A DNA stretch of 64,000 bases from Mesorhizobium sp. ORS 3359 (GCA_000824845.1 CCNC01000046.1:186001-250000); one strand, 5' to 3'. Numbered from the stretch's first letter, positions 33,110-41,994 are shown. The notes: generated by a model from the sequence alone, not told the origin. Program-made: numbers and translations.

Positions 33110-34414
33110 CTACTGGTACTGGGTCTTCAGCTCGGAAGCCTTGGCCGCAAGTGACGCCACCAGTTGGTCGGTCGAGCTGCCCGAGCGGATGTATTCCTGG
33201 ACCTGCTGCATCATGAACATATCCCATTCCGGGAACCAGATGGCCTTGCCGATCGCGCGTGACGTCGCCATGCCGAGCTGTTTGGCCGAAATATCGAGGT
33301 CGCGCCATTTCGAGAAACTGGCGACGATCTCGGGATCCTGCATGACCTCCTTGTAGCCCGAGCCGAGGCCGAACTCGAGCGCCCAGCGCTTGATCACATG
33401 ATACTGGCCATCCTTGGCTTTGCCGCCGAAGAACTGGAGCAGGTTCCACACGCGCTCCTCATCGACGGGCTGCGCACCCATAAGATAGGCCGCCGTCCAG
33501 GCCATGGTGGAGCGGGTCGCGCCCGGCATGATCGCGTTGCGCACCTTGCCTGCGATCTTGGAAACGGCGGGATCGTTGGCGACCTTGTGGTTGTAGTCAT
33601 GGACGACCATGAACGTGTGTCGGCCGGAGGCGTAGCTGGGCACACCTTCGCCGGGCAAGGTCATGATGTCCTCGACGACCAGCTTTTCCTTGTAGAAGGT
33701 CTGGTTGATTTCGAGGATCTTGCGCAAGGCCGGTTGGTCGACGAAGTTGCCTTCGGCGTCGAAGACCTTGGCACCCTCGGAGTACCATGCGGCGAACATA
33801 TACCAAGACATGTTCGGCCATTGCTGCTGCCACATCGCATGAAATGGCGCGTCGGATATGCCATCCTTCTTGAGCTTGCGGCAGACATCAAGGACGGCAT
33901 CCCAGGTTTCCGGGACCTGAACCCCTGCCTTCTTGAGATGCTCCTCATTGTAAAGGAAGGTGTTGTAGCCGGCATAATAGGGCAGCCCGCACAGGGGGCC
34001 GCCGTTCGGGAGGGAAAGCGACTCTATGCTGACCGGGAAGATGCCGGCTTTGATGTCGGCGACGCCGGGCAGGCTCTCGATGTCGCGGATCCAGTTGGCG
34101 GCATGCCAGCGGGCGATGTAATTCTCCTCCGAATACAGCATGTCGATGTGCTGGCCGCCGGTGAGCTTCGTTTCCGCCAGGGGGTGATAGTCGCCCGATA
34201 CCAGTTCGTAGTTCACGTTCTCGTCGTAGAGTTTCATGAACGTCTTGACGTTGTCTTCAACGATCTGCGGCTGGTATTGCCAGCCGACAAAGCTGATCGG
34301 CGTGGCGGGTGCCGCGAAGGCGCGAGACCCCATCATGGCCGCGGCGGATAATCCCGCAGCGCCTTGCAATATCTGTCTTCTGGACAGCAGATGTCGTTCC
34401 AGCGAAGAAATCAT
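33110..34414 (-). CDS. ABC transporter substrate-binding protein with Tat signal
   Basis: A 434-residue carbohydrate-type binding protein. The N-terminus LSRRQILQGAAGLSAAAMMGSRAFA is a twin-arginine signal, so the protein is folded before export. The mature part follows the family 1 pattern (PISFVGWQYQPQIVEDNVKTF, LPYYAGYNTFLYNEEHLKKAG, LQFFGGKAKDG). It delivers the solute to the fused permease 111 bp downstream. The start at 34414 is used because the signal begins there. A leader region of 250 bp with an AT-rich palindrome separates it from the RpiR gene. Confidence 0.87.
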   Translation of the reverse strand: MISSLERHLLSRRQILQGAAGLSAAAMMGSRAFAAPATPISFVGWQYQPQIVEDNVKTFMKLYDENVNYELVSGDYHPLAETKLTGGQHIDMLYSEENYIARWHAANWIRDIESLPGVADIKAGIFPVSIESLSLPNGGPLCGLPYYAGYNTFLYNEEHLKKAGVQVPETWDAVLDVCRKLKKDGISDAPFHAMWQQQWPNMSWYMFAAWYSEGAKVFDAEGNFVDQPALRKILEINQTFYKEKLVVEDIMTLPGEGVPSYASGRHTFMVVHDYNHKVANDPAVSKIAGKVRNAIMPGATRSTMAWTAAYLMGAQPVDEERVWNLLQFFGGKAKDGQYHVIKRWALEFGLGSGYKEVMQDPEIVASFSKWRDLDISAKQLGMATSRAIGKAIWFPEWDMFMMQQVQEYIRSGSSTDQLVASLAAKASELKTQYQ

Positions 34415-34627
34415 GCCAGTTGCCCAATCGTTATAGCTTTTTGATTTCGACCAACCGGCTATGCCGGGCAGATAACTTTGATCCCTCCAACCTGGGAGGC
34501 GACTTGTAAGGTCGGTTAAGCTCTTGCCGCAGGGGAACTATGCCGAAAAATCTTTAGCTGTCCAACGAAATTTTCATTTTCAGATCATTTTTCAGCAGTT
34601 CCAACCAGATGACTAATTTATCGGCTA

Positions 34628-34643
34628 TTTTTTGATCAAAAAA
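34628..34643. promoter_or_regulatory. AT-rich palindrome upstream of the transporter operon
   Basis: TTTTTTGATCAAAAAA is a perfect 16-bp palindrome between the RpiR gene and the binding-protein gene, in the most AT-rich stretch of the window (about 34500-34670). It is a candidate site for the adjacent RpiR-type regulator. Confidence 0.45.
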
Positions 34644-34666
34644 ACAAAAATTATGCATTTTTGGAG

Positions 34667-35611
34667 TTAGTCGCACAATGGCTGGGTCTGGGCTGCATCG
34701 CGAGCGACCGCCAGTTGCTGCTTGAGCCGGCGCAGTTTTTCCCGGCCCGCGTCCTTGCGTGCGATGGCGACGCCATAAGAAATGATATCGATCGCGATCA
34801 TATAGGCGTAGCGAATTGATGCCGGGCTCAGAATGTCTTCGTCAGGGGGGGCGTTGATCGGCAAAAGCTCATCAACGGCGGCAGCGAGAGGCGTCCCGCT
34901 CGGGGTCAGGGCGATCGTTGTCGCTCCGTACTCGCGCGCGACGGCTACTGCCTTCTCAAGCTCGACATTGGCGCCCGTGAGCGAACAGCAGATAACAACG
35001 TCCGTACGGTCCACGGCTGTTGCCAGCATGAATTGCATCTGGTGATCCTGACAGGGAACGACACGTATACCCAACCGGAAAAAGCGGTTCTGGATCTCCT
35101 CGATAAGCCATGAGGAGACACCGCCACTCCCGAACGCGTAGAGCGTGTTGCAGACGCTGATTTTTTCGACGACCACCTGGGCGCGCTCGAGATCGACGTT
35201 ATGATGCATGTCGGCGATGGTTTTCTGTGCTCGTTTGCTGACGCGCTCCGCGACTTCGGCTATGGACCCGGGCGGCGTCTGCGGTTCGAGATAGCGGATG
35301 CCGATGCGCACCGACCCCATGATCTTGAGCTTGAGATCCTTGAGACCGTCACATCCCAACATGCGCGAAAACCGTGTGATGGTTGGCGCCGATACATCGA
35401 GCCAAGTGGTAAGTTCCTCGATGGGCTTTTCGACAAAGCTATGCGGCTCGCTCAAAATCGCCTGCGCGATCCGGCGGTTTGTTTTGGAGAACTGTGACTG
35501 CTGGTCGACAATAAGCCCAATGACGTCTTGTGCATTGCGCTTCGTGCCCCGGATGATCGCCCGATCATTGAGTGGCGATGCATGATTTTCTTGCGATTTA
35601 TCACGAGCCAT
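34667..35611 (-). CDS. RpiR/MurR family transcriptional regulator
   Basis: A 314-residue regulator. The N-terminal RpiR helix-turn-helix covers about residues 30-100 (FSKTNRRIAQAILSEPHSFVEKPIEELTTWLDVSAPTITRFSRMLGCDG region) and the C-terminal SIS domain about 140-270 (TLYAFGSGGVSSWLIEEIQNRFF and VVICCSLTG). SIS domains bind phosphosugars, so the inducer may be a sugar phosphate or a related metabolite. It precedes the ABC transporter locus in the same direction and is its likely regulator. Confidence 0.88.
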   Translation of the reverse strand: MARDKSQENHASPLNDRAIIRGTKRNAQDVIGLIVDQQSQFSKTNRRIAQAILSEPHSFVEKPIEELTTWLDVSAPTITRFSRMLGCDGLKDLKLKIMGSVRIGIRYLEPQTPPGSIAEVAERVSKRAQKTIADMHHNVDLERAQVVVEKISVCNTLYAFGSGGVSSWLIEEIQNRFFRLGIRVVPCQDHQMQFMLATAVDRTDVVICCSLTGANVELEKAVAVAREYGATTIALTPSGTPLAAAVDELLPINAPPDEDILSPASIRYAYMIAIDIISYGVAIARKDAGREKLRRLKQQLAVARDAAQTQPLCD

Positions 35612-36208
35612 CGAAGAAACTCCGTTTGGACTGAGGTTTTGAGTCTAAGCGTCATGGTGTCAACCTCTTCCGTGAGGGCGATGCGTAACCCTCCATATCG
35701 AGGTGGCCGTCAGCCTGGCTCGCCTCTATGACGATTGCCGAGCTGTCCACTGCTTCATCTCTATCCGTTTCTCAAGTTGTAAGTACGCTGGTCGTTGGAA
35801 CTGGCATCCTGAAGTGTTTGGTTCTGGATGCCGTTCGCGAGTCCCCGGGTCTGTTTGTCCAGGAACCGTCTTTTGATCGTCTGCGACCCAGGGTGTTAGA
35901 CACGAGGTACTATTCGGATCCGCACATCGAGCTTTTGGCTGCGCCGAACCCGACTAACACCAACATTTTCAAGCCGTTTCTACGACGCCACGGAAACTCG
36001 TCACGTCGGGGCATTTTGTTCTCTTCAATCTAGTCGATCCTATCTCCAATTGAGCTCAAGAGGATCGTCGAATATGATCGACGGCTCAGAGCGAGATTGG
36101 AGGCCGTCCGCACTGCCCGAGCTTGGCGATCCCTGCAGGGGCATGGATCAGGTATAGGCTCTGGGCAGACGATGCTGCGTGCTGACCGATCGCATGGTGG
36201 AAGATGGC
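35612..36208. other. Intergenic stretch, no recognised gene
   Basis: About 600 bp between the RpiR gene and the tRNA. A 101-codon open frame at 35728-36033 has no family feature. On the plus strand near 36043-36140 a short coherent stretch reads ELKRIVEYDRRLRARLEAVR, possibly the end of a decayed gene. The tRNA-Ser 3' end faces this region, which makes it a potential integration scar. Confidence 0.4.
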
Positions 36209-36298
36209 TGGCGGAGAGAGCGGGATTCGAACCCGCGTTACGGTTTCCCGTAAACACACTTTCCAGGCGTGCGCCTTCAACCACTCGGCCACCTCTCC
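36209..36298 (-). tRNA. tRNA-Ser (anticodon GGA)
   Basis: A 90-base tRNA with acceptor GGAGAGG, D-arm GGCCGAGTGGTTGAAGGC, anticodon GGA inside CTGGAAA, a long class II variable arm (TTTACGGGAAACCGTAA) and the TpsiC arm GGGTTCGAATCCC. The 3' CCA is encoded (36211-36209). It reads UCC and UCU codons. It marks the boundary between the catabolic left part and the core right part of the window. Confidence 0.95.
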
Positions 36299-36786
36299 GT
36301 CCTTGACATCTCGCGCCGGCCGGTTTTGCCGCGCGGGTTGGGGAGATGCTCCCATGGGAAGTCCTTGACGGATATGTGGTGTGCCTTCAACCGGCGGGCA
36401 ACCCTTCCCCGCACCCGCCAGCCGTCTAGGCAAACAGGCGCGGGGCTCATCTAGTCGATCCGAAAGCGAATGCCAAGCCATAATGGCATCGCAAAGGTTT
36501 TTGGCCGTGGATGGCCCGAGGGCCGCCTCAACGACGGCGTGCTGCCCGTTCGCGTGATGTGCGGGCGCTGACCCGCAGCAGCCGTTCGCGCCTGAGCGTG
36601 TGGCCTCGTTTCAGCGTGCGTGAGAAGCCGGGCAGCCGGTCCGCAGCAATGTCGTGGAAGTCGACAAGGTAACCGCAATTGGCGGGGGATGGTTTTGCCC
36701 GTAACCTCGCGCAGGGATATTGAGCCGGATCAAATTCCTTTCTGCCGTCGCCTTGCTATGTTGCGCGCTTCCCGGGACAAGGTTGA
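36299..36786. other. Intergenic stretch with a decayed tRNA-Ser piece
   Basis: 488 bp without a gene. At 36379-36392 GTGTGCCTTCAACC matches 13 of 14 bases of the tRNA-Ser D-arm at 36269-36282 on the same strand, and the following bases to about 36410 resemble the 5' end of the tRNA. The rest shows nothing recognised. Confidence 0.5.
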
Positions 36787-37527
36787 ATGCGCATCGCGAT
36801 CCTGTCTGATATCCATGCCAACCGCGAGGCGTTCGACGCAGTCCTCGAGGTCGTTCGGAAGCAGGCGCCGGACCAGCTGGTTCTGCTTGGCGATCTGGTC
36901 GGCTACGGGCCAGATCCTGTCTATGTGGTCGAGAAGGCCGCCGACCTGGTCGAGGGCGGCGCGTTCTGCATCAAGGGCAACCACGATGAAGCGGCGGCCT
37001 TGGGCCGGACCGACATGACGGAGAACGCCCGAACCGCCATCGAGTGGACCCGCAAACGGCTCGCCCGGGCACAGCTCGATTTTCTTGCGCAGCTGCCGTT
37101 CTCTTCACGATCGGGCGACCGGCTCTATGTTCACGCGAGCGCGGAACGGCCGGAAAAATGGCTGTATATACGCGACGTCGACGCGGCAGAACGCTGCCTG
37201 TCGTCAAGCGATGCGCGTTTCATCTTCTGTGGCCATACCCACATTCCCGCCATTTACTACGCTTTGCCCGGCAGTCGGCCGGTTCATTTTCGGCCGCTGG
37301 ACAATGTGGGGGCGCCCTTGTCCGAGCTCAGGCGGCATCTTGTCGTCGTCGGGGCGGTCGGCCAGCCGCGTGACGGCAACCCGGCTGCCTGCTTCGCGCT
37401 TCTCGACACGGAACGGCGCGAGGTGACGATGGTGCGCGTTCCTTACGATCATGAAGAAACCGCCCGCAAGATTCAGGCGTCAGGCTTGCCCGGGTGGCTT
37501 GGCATGCGCTTGAAGATCGGCCGCTAG
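36787..37527 (+). CDS. Metallophosphoesterase (YfcE-like)
   Basis: A 246-residue calcineurin-like phosphoesterase with the five metal motifs in order: SDIHAN (residues 7-12), LGDLVGYGP, KGNHDEA, HAS and FCGHTHIPA. It lies 18 bp upstream of a Ser/Thr kinase gene, so the two probably form an operon. Typical members hydrolyse phosphodiesters or phosphoproteins. A role in dephosphorylating the kinase or its targets is attractive but is inference. The start at ATG 36787 follows directly from the DxH motif. Confidence 0.87.
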   Translation: MRIAILSDIHANREAFDAVLEVVRKQAPDQLVLLGDLVGYGPDPVYVVEKAADLVEGGAFCIKGNHDEAAALGRTDMTENARTAIEWTRKRLARAQLDFLAQLPFSSRSGDRLYVHASAERPEKWLYIRDVDAAERCLSSSDARFIFCGHTHIPAIYYALPGSRPVHFRPLDNVGAPLSELRRHLVVVGAVGQPRDGNPAACFALLDTERREVTMVRVPYDHEETARKIQASGLPGWLGMRLKIGR

Positions 37528-37545
37528 TCAACCTGGAGGCGATGG

Positions 37546-38958
37546 ATGCAGAAGTTCGAGGCAGGGACAAACATCGATGGCTTCGAGCTCGTCGAGCGGC
37601 TTCAATCCGGCGGCATGGCGACGCTTTGGCGCGCGAGAAATCCGAATTTCGATTTCCCGCTTCTGCTGAAGATACCGTTTCTCGACCCGGGCGGAGACGT
37701 TTCCGTCATTCTCGGCTTCGAAGCCGAGGAAATGATCCTCAAGCGCCTGTCGGGTCCGCATGTGCCACGCTTCGCGGCATCCGGAAGCCTGGCGAAGGTT
37801 CCCTATCTTGCCATGGAGTTCGTCGCCGGCATCGGTCTGACGGAGCTGACGAACCGCGGGCCACAGCCGCCGGACGAGGTGGCAAGGATCGGCGCCGAAA
37901 TCGCGAAGGCGCTCGCCGCCTTGCACCGCCAGAAGGTCGTCCACCTCGATCTCAAGCCCGAAAACATCATTCTGGCCGAGCGCGGCGCCGTGCTCTTGGA
38001 CTTCGGCCTCGCCCGCCATGCGGAGCTGCCGGACCTTCTCGGGGAAGAGAGTTCCGTGCCGATGGGTACGGCAGCTTATATGTCGCCGGAGCAGGTGCTG
38101 GGCGAGAGGTCCGATCCCGCGAGCGATATATTCGCGCTGGGTTGCATCCTCTATCAGCTCGCCACCGGGGAGGAGCCGTTCGGGCGTCCGGCCACCTTCG
38201 CGGGAATGAAGCGCAGGCTCTACCATACGCCCAAGCCGCCGCGAGACATCGACAAAACCATACCGAGGTGGCTGGAGGCCGTCATTGTACGTTGCATGGA
38301 AGTCGACAGATCCAGGCGCTATGGCGAAGCGGCGCATGTTCTTTCTGATTTCAGGAACCCCGATCAGGTTGTGGTCGCCAGGAAGAGCGCGCCATCGAAC
38401 GAACAGGCTTGGGGCGCGATCAGGAATTTTTTCCGCAGAACGGACGAGAAGTCGCTGGTTGGCAAGGCGGCCAGCTCCGCGGTCCGCGCCGGGCCGCCGA
38501 TCGTTCTGGCCGCGGTGGACCTTGCCAACGGAAGCGATGCGCTGGCAGGCGAGGTTCGCAATGAAACCGCGCGTGTCCTTGCGGCACGTCAGGATTCCTG
38601 GCTGGCCTGCGTGACGGTGTTGAAGACCGAGATTGTCGGCAAGACACCGGATGTCGATGAATCAGGGCGCCTGGTCTATCTGCAGCGACTGGTCGCGCTC
38701 AAAGACTGGGCGCGTCCGCTGCATCTGCCGGAGGATCGCATAAGCTATCACGTGCTGGAGGCCGTCAGTCCGGCCGACGCGATCCTCAACTATGCCGAGC
38801 ACAATGATGTCGGGCACATCGTTGTCGGCGCCCGATCCTCTTCGGCAATTCGCCGCCACCTCGGCAGTGTGTCGACCAAGGTCGTGGCGCGGGCCCTTTG
38901 CTCGGTGTCGGTGGTGCGATTGAAAGTGGTCGAGGAGGAAAGGCGGCTGCCGCCGTGA
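37546..38958 (+). CDS. Ser/Thr protein kinase fused to a universal stress protein domain
   Basis: A 470-residue protein. The kinase (residues 12-270) has a Gly-rich loop LQSGGMATLW, Lys42, catalytic loop HLDLKPEN (Asp135, Asn140), DFG at 152-154 and the activation region GTAAYMSPEQ, so it should be active. A polar linker (about 275-315) leads to a USP-like domain (about 320-460) with the end motif HIVVGARSSSAIRRHLGSVSTKVVARALCSVSVV; the nucleotide motif is only partial. No membrane segment is visible, so it is cytoplasmic. It may link a stress or nucleotide signal to phosphorylation. The phosphoesterase gene lies 18 bp upstream. Confidence 0.88.
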   Translation: MQKFEAGTNIDGFELVERLQSGGMATLWRARNPNFDFPLLLKIPFLDPGGDVSVILGFEAEEMILKRLSGPHVPRFAASGSLAKVPYLAMEFVAGIGLTELTNRGPQPPDEVARIGAEIAKALAALHRQKVVHLDLKPENIILAERGAVLLDFGLARHAELPDLLGEESSVPMGTAAYMSPEQVLGERSDPASDIFALGCILYQLATGEEPFGRPATFAGMKRRLYHTPKPPRDIDKTIPRWLEAVIVRCMEVDRSRRYGEAAHVLSDFRNPDQVVVARKSAPSNEQAWGAIRNFFRRTDEKSLVGKAASSAVRAGPPIVLAAVDLANGSDALAGEVRNETARVLAARQDSWLACVTVLKTEIVGKTPDVDESGRLVYLQRLVALKDWARPLHLPEDRISYHVLEAVSPADAILNYAEHNDVGHIVVGARSSSAIRRHLGSVSTKVVARALCSVSVVRLKVVEEERRLPP

Positions 38959-39062
38959 CGTGGTCGGTACCCTGCAAGACCATCCGAGCTTGACTTCGGC
39001 CTTGCCTGCCTGTCGACTGCTCCCAGAATTGCATTGGGCTTTGCGAGGGGCATTGTCCTGAC

Positions 39063-39764
39063 ATGGCATCGATCGACCAGCAACCCGCGGGGCGGCCGGA
39101 CAGCGGGCTTTCCTTCATCCCGGTGGCCTGGCTCGTCATCGTCATGGGCCTGTCGGCCTATGGCCTGATCTCGAACTGGCGGCTGATCGGCGACTTCAGC
39201 CTGCCGGATAACGTCCTCTTCCTGATCTATGGCGGCCTCGCCGGCGGCGTCATCACCATTCTGTGGGGGCTGTACCTGCTTGGTCTCGCCTTCAACCGAT
39301 CGGCCCGTTTCCCGCGCCACTACACGATCTGGCAGGTCGCCATCATCATATGGATCCTCGTGCGCCAGGCCTATGTGCTGCTGGTGTCCGATTTCGTGTT
39401 CTCGGCCGAGGGGCTGGGCTTCACCGTCGCCGAGATCGCCATCGGGCTGCTCTGTATCTATCTCCTGCGCGACGGGGCAGGCGCAGAGACGGTCTACGCC
39501 AATCCGGAGACCGAGCGGCCGCCGGTCTTCGTCTCGATCCTCGCCGCGCTGCTCGGCATCATCCTTGGCGGCGTGATCGGCGCATTTGGTGGGTTTTTCG
39601 CCGGTTCGCTGATCGCGGACCTGACGCATATGAGCTGCTTCGAGGGCGCCTGCGGATTTTTCGCGGCTTTCATCGGGCTGGGCGGCCTGATCGTCGGCGC
39701 GATCGCCGGCGGCATTTTCGCCATCTGGCGGGTCAACCGGCGCAGACTGGCGCGGGCTCGCTAA
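39063..39764 (+). CDS. Polytopic membrane protein of unknown function
   Basis: A 233-residue protein with about six hydrophobic segments: near 20-40, 50-75, 85-105, 115-135, 155-185 and 200-220. The last two are Gly-rich (LLGIILGGVIGAFGGFFAGSL and IGLGGLIVGAIAGGIFAIW) and the C-terminus is basic (RRRLARAR). No catalytic motif is seen. It follows the kinase gene by 100 bp and precedes another small membrane protein; no function can be offered. Confidence 0.7.
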   Translation: MASIDQQPAGRPDSGLSFIPVAWLVIVMGLSAYGLISNWRLIGDFSLPDNVLFLIYGGLAGGVITILWGLYLLGLAFNRSARFPRHYTIWQVAIIIWILVRQAYVLLVSDFVFSAEGLGFTVAEIAIGLLCIYLLRDGAGAETVYANPETERPPVFVSILAALLGIILGGVIGAFGGFFAGSLIADLTHMSCFEGACGFFAAFIGLGGLIVGAIAGGIFAIWRVNRRRLARAR

Positions 39765-39863
39765 TTTCACGGTGTCAATTTCATGGGGCCGCGATTGCGC
39801 GGGAACCACGCAGGCTCTATGTCGATGGCGGGGTAGACGGGAGCCTTCCCGGGGAGAGCGTCG

Positions 39864-40190
39864 ATGTTGCGTTTCATCTTTCGGCTGGCGGCCATGGTCG
39901 CGCTGTCGATCTCCGTCATCATGGCGGTGATCGACACGACACGCTCGGTCGCCGCCTCCTCGCTGGTGATGACGCCGCTCAACACAAGCTGGCTGGCGGT
40001 CTCGCCGGATACCCGCGCCGCCTTCGAGAGTTTCGTGCGCGCCAAGGCAAGCCCGCTGGTGTGGGACGGCGCCTTCGCCTGGGTGCTCGCGCAGCCTGGT
40101 TTCGCCGTGTTCGCGGTGCTTGCTTTCCTGCTCTACGCCATCGGCTACCGGCGCAGGCGCCGGGGCGCGGAATTCGCTCCAAGCCCCTGA
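39864..40190 (+). CDS. Small membrane protein of unknown function
   Basis: A 108-residue protein with one N-terminal hydrophobic segment (FRLAAMVALSISVIMAVI) and one C-terminal (FAVFAVLAFLLYAIGY) followed by a basic tail. The pattern of two membrane helices with a soluble middle is clean, and the start at 39864 follows GGGGAG. I do not recognise the family. It lies between the hexahelical protein and the BMP gene. Confidence 0.6.
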   Translation: MLRFIFRLAAMVALSISVIMAVIDTTRSVAASSLVMTPLNTSWLAVSPDTRAAFESFVRAKASPLVWDGAFAWVLAQPGFAVFAVLAFLLYAIGYRRRRRGAEFAPSP

Positions 40191-40206
40191 AGGCTCTCGT
40201 TGCGAC

Positions 40207-40275
40207 GCAATTCCGGACGGTAGGCTACGGCGAAACCGCCGAGCCTGCCGCTTCACACTTTTCCTGGAATTGCTC
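40207..40275. repeat. Palindromic intergenic repeat with nested insert
   Basis: It begins GCAATTCC and ends GGAATTGC, the inverted ends of this family, and contains CACACTTTTCC. Compared with the copies at 48742 and 59741 it has an extra segment GGCTACGGCGAAACCGCCGAGCC, itself an imperfect palindrome. Confidence 0.7.
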
Positions 40276-40469
40276 AAAGAGCCGCGCCGAACCGCCGGTA
40301 ACCGCTTTTTCCAACAGGTCAAAAATCCACGTGAATTTTGTTTCGCGCCGTGCCAGATTGGCCGCGAGCGGGAAGGGCAAACACTTCCTGCCTGGCGTCG
40401 CCAGCCTGCCGGAGAACCGGGCAGGCAGGCGGCGCAAAACGGAAAAATAACCGACAGGGTGTGGATCAC

Positions 40470-41459
40470 ATGAAACGTATCGTTCTCGGCCTTCTGGCCG
40501 CAACCGCAATGGTTCTTCCGGCTTTCGCCGCGGACGTGCAGCCGGCCATCCTCTATGATCTGGGCGGCAAGTTCGACAAATCCTTCAACGAAGCCGCCTA
40601 TCACGGCGCCGAGAAGTTCAAGACCGAAACCGGCGTCGCCTATGTCGAATTCGAAGTTTCCAATGCCTCGCAGCGCGAGCAGGCGCTGCGTCGCTTCGCC
40701 GAGGATGGCCGCAACCCGATCGTCATGGCCGGCTTTGCCTGGGAAGACGCGCTGAAAGCGGTCGCGAAAGATTATCCGGACCTGAACTTCGCCATCATCG
40801 ACGATGCCGTCGATCTGCCCAATGTCCGCTCGCTGGTGTTCAAGGAGAACGAAGGCTCCTACCTCGTCGGCATCCTTGCGGCGATGGCGTCGAAGTCGAA
40901 GAAGGTCGGCTTCATCGGCGGCATGGATATCCCGCTGATCCGCAAGTTCGAATGCGGCTATGTCGGCGGCGCCAAGTCGGCCGGGGCCACCGACGTCATC
41001 CAGAACATGACCGGCGACACGCCGGCCGCCTGGAACGACCCGGCCAAGGGCGGCGAGATCGCCAAGACCCAGATCGACCAAGGCGCCGATGTGGTCTACG
41101 CGGCGGCCGGCGGCACCGGCGTCGGCGTGCTGCAGGCGGCGGCGGATGCCGGCAAGCTCGGCATCGGCGTCGATTCCAACCAGAACGGCCTGCAGCCAGG
41201 CAAGGTGCTGACCTCGATGATGAAGCGCGTCGACGTTGCCGTCTACAACGCCTTCATGGACGGCAAGAACGGCACCTTCAAGGGCGGCCTGCAGAATCTC
41301 GGCCTCAAGGAAGGCGGCGTCGACTACGCCATGGACGACAACAACAAGGCGCTGGTGACCGACGAGATGAAGGCCGCGGTCGAAAAGGCCAAGGCCGACA
41401 TCATCGCCGGCAAGGTCGAGGTGCACGACTATACCGCCGACAACAAGTGCCCCTATTGA
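40470..41459 (+). CDS. BMP family nucleoside-binding lipoprotein-type protein
   Basis: A 329-residue BMP/PnrA family protein. A signal peptide ends near LPAFAADV; no lipobox Cys is present, so it is soluble periplasmic. Family marks are KFDKSFNEAAYHGAEKF near residues 34-50, SLVFKENEGSYLVGILAAM and GGMDIPLIRKFECGYVGGAK. BMP proteins bind purine or pyrimidine nucleosides. It is the binding component for the NupABC-type importer at 42461-46102, from which it is separated by two small minus-strand genes. A strong terminator follows (41482-41515). Confidence 0.88.
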   Translation: MKRIVLGLLAATAMVLPAFAADVQPAILYDLGGKFDKSFNEAAYHGAEKFKTETGVAYVEFEVSNASQREQALRRFAEDGRNPIVMAGFAWEDALKAVAKDYPDLNFAIIDDAVDLPNVRSLVFKENEGSYLVGILAAMASKSKKVGFIGGMDIPLIRKFECGYVGGAKSAGATDVIQNMTGDTPAAWNDPAKGGEIAKTQIDQGADVVYAAAGGTGVGVLQAAADAGKLGIGVDSNQNGLQPGKVLTSMMKRVDVAVYNAFMDGKNGTFKGGLQNLGLKEGGVDYAMDDNNKALVTDEMKAAVEKAKADIIAGKVEVHDYTADNKCPY

Positions 41460-41481
41460 TCGGCATCTGAAGCAGGGTTTG

Positions 41482-41515
41482 AACCGCCGGGCCAGTGCCC
41501 GGCGGTTTCGTTTTT
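41482..41515 (+). terminator. Rho-independent terminator after the BMP gene
   Basis: A perfect 11-bp stem AACCGCCGGGC/GCCCGGCGGTT with loop CAGT is followed by TCGTTTTT, 22 bp after the BMP stop codon. Confidence 0.9.
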
Positions 41516-41564
41516 GGCAGGGGATGATGCGGCCGACGATCGAAGCCGTGGCCGAGGGGACAAC

Positions 41565-41972
41565 CTATAGCGTGCCGACGATATAGCCGAGCGCGAATGC
41601 TGCCATCAGGGCGAGCGCAATGACAAAACCAAGCCTGCCGCCAAGCGAATGCGGGGCGACGCCGTAGGGCTTGCGCTCGAGCCGGTGGATCATCACCGGC
41701 GGCGGTTCCGCCTCGGGAGCGGCAACGCCGGCGAGCCGCGCCTGCATCTGCGGCAGTTCGGCAAGGCGTTGCGTGACCAGTTCCCAGCGATTGCCGCGCG
41801 CTTCGGGCGCCGCGTGGTCAAGCGCGCGCAGGCGCTCGGCAAGCCGCAGCACCGTGTCGCGAAAGGCAGGATCGATCTCGAGGTCGCGCTCGGCGCGGGC
41901 GCGTTCCCTGTCGTTCATCAGGCCGAAGACATAGTCGCCGGCCCGGGCTACGCGGTCGCTTTCACTGGACAT
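41565..41972 (-). CDS. Anti-sigma-factor-like membrane protein
   Basis: A 135-residue protein. The N-terminus RVARAGDYVFGLMNDRERARAERDLEIDP is the helical module found in anti-sigma factors of the RskA group, and the C-terminus has one membrane helix (LGFVIALALMAAFALGYIVGTL). No zinc HxxxCxxC motif is present and no sigma factor gene is adjacent, so the role is open. It is 22 bp downstream of the slyX gene on the same strand. Confidence 0.6.
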   Translation of the reverse strand: MSSESDRVARAGDYVFGLMNDRERARAERDLEIDPAFRDTVLRLAERLRALDHAAPEARGNRWELVTQRLAELPQMQARLAGVAAPEAEPPPVMIHRLERKPYGVAPHSLGGRLGFVIALALMAAFALGYIVGTL

Positions 41973-41994
41973 GGCCGTCTTTTCCCATGGCTCC

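Noticed and set aside
35728..36033. 101-codon open frame on the plus strand
   Set aside because: No ribosome site, no family motif and no hydrophobic or domain pattern.
38790..41426. Very long minus-strand open frame (878 codons)
   Set aside because: It runs antisense to the kinase end, two membrane-protein genes and the BMP gene, all of which have clear families. Its composition (His, Arg, Asp rich) is the shadow of high-GC codons.
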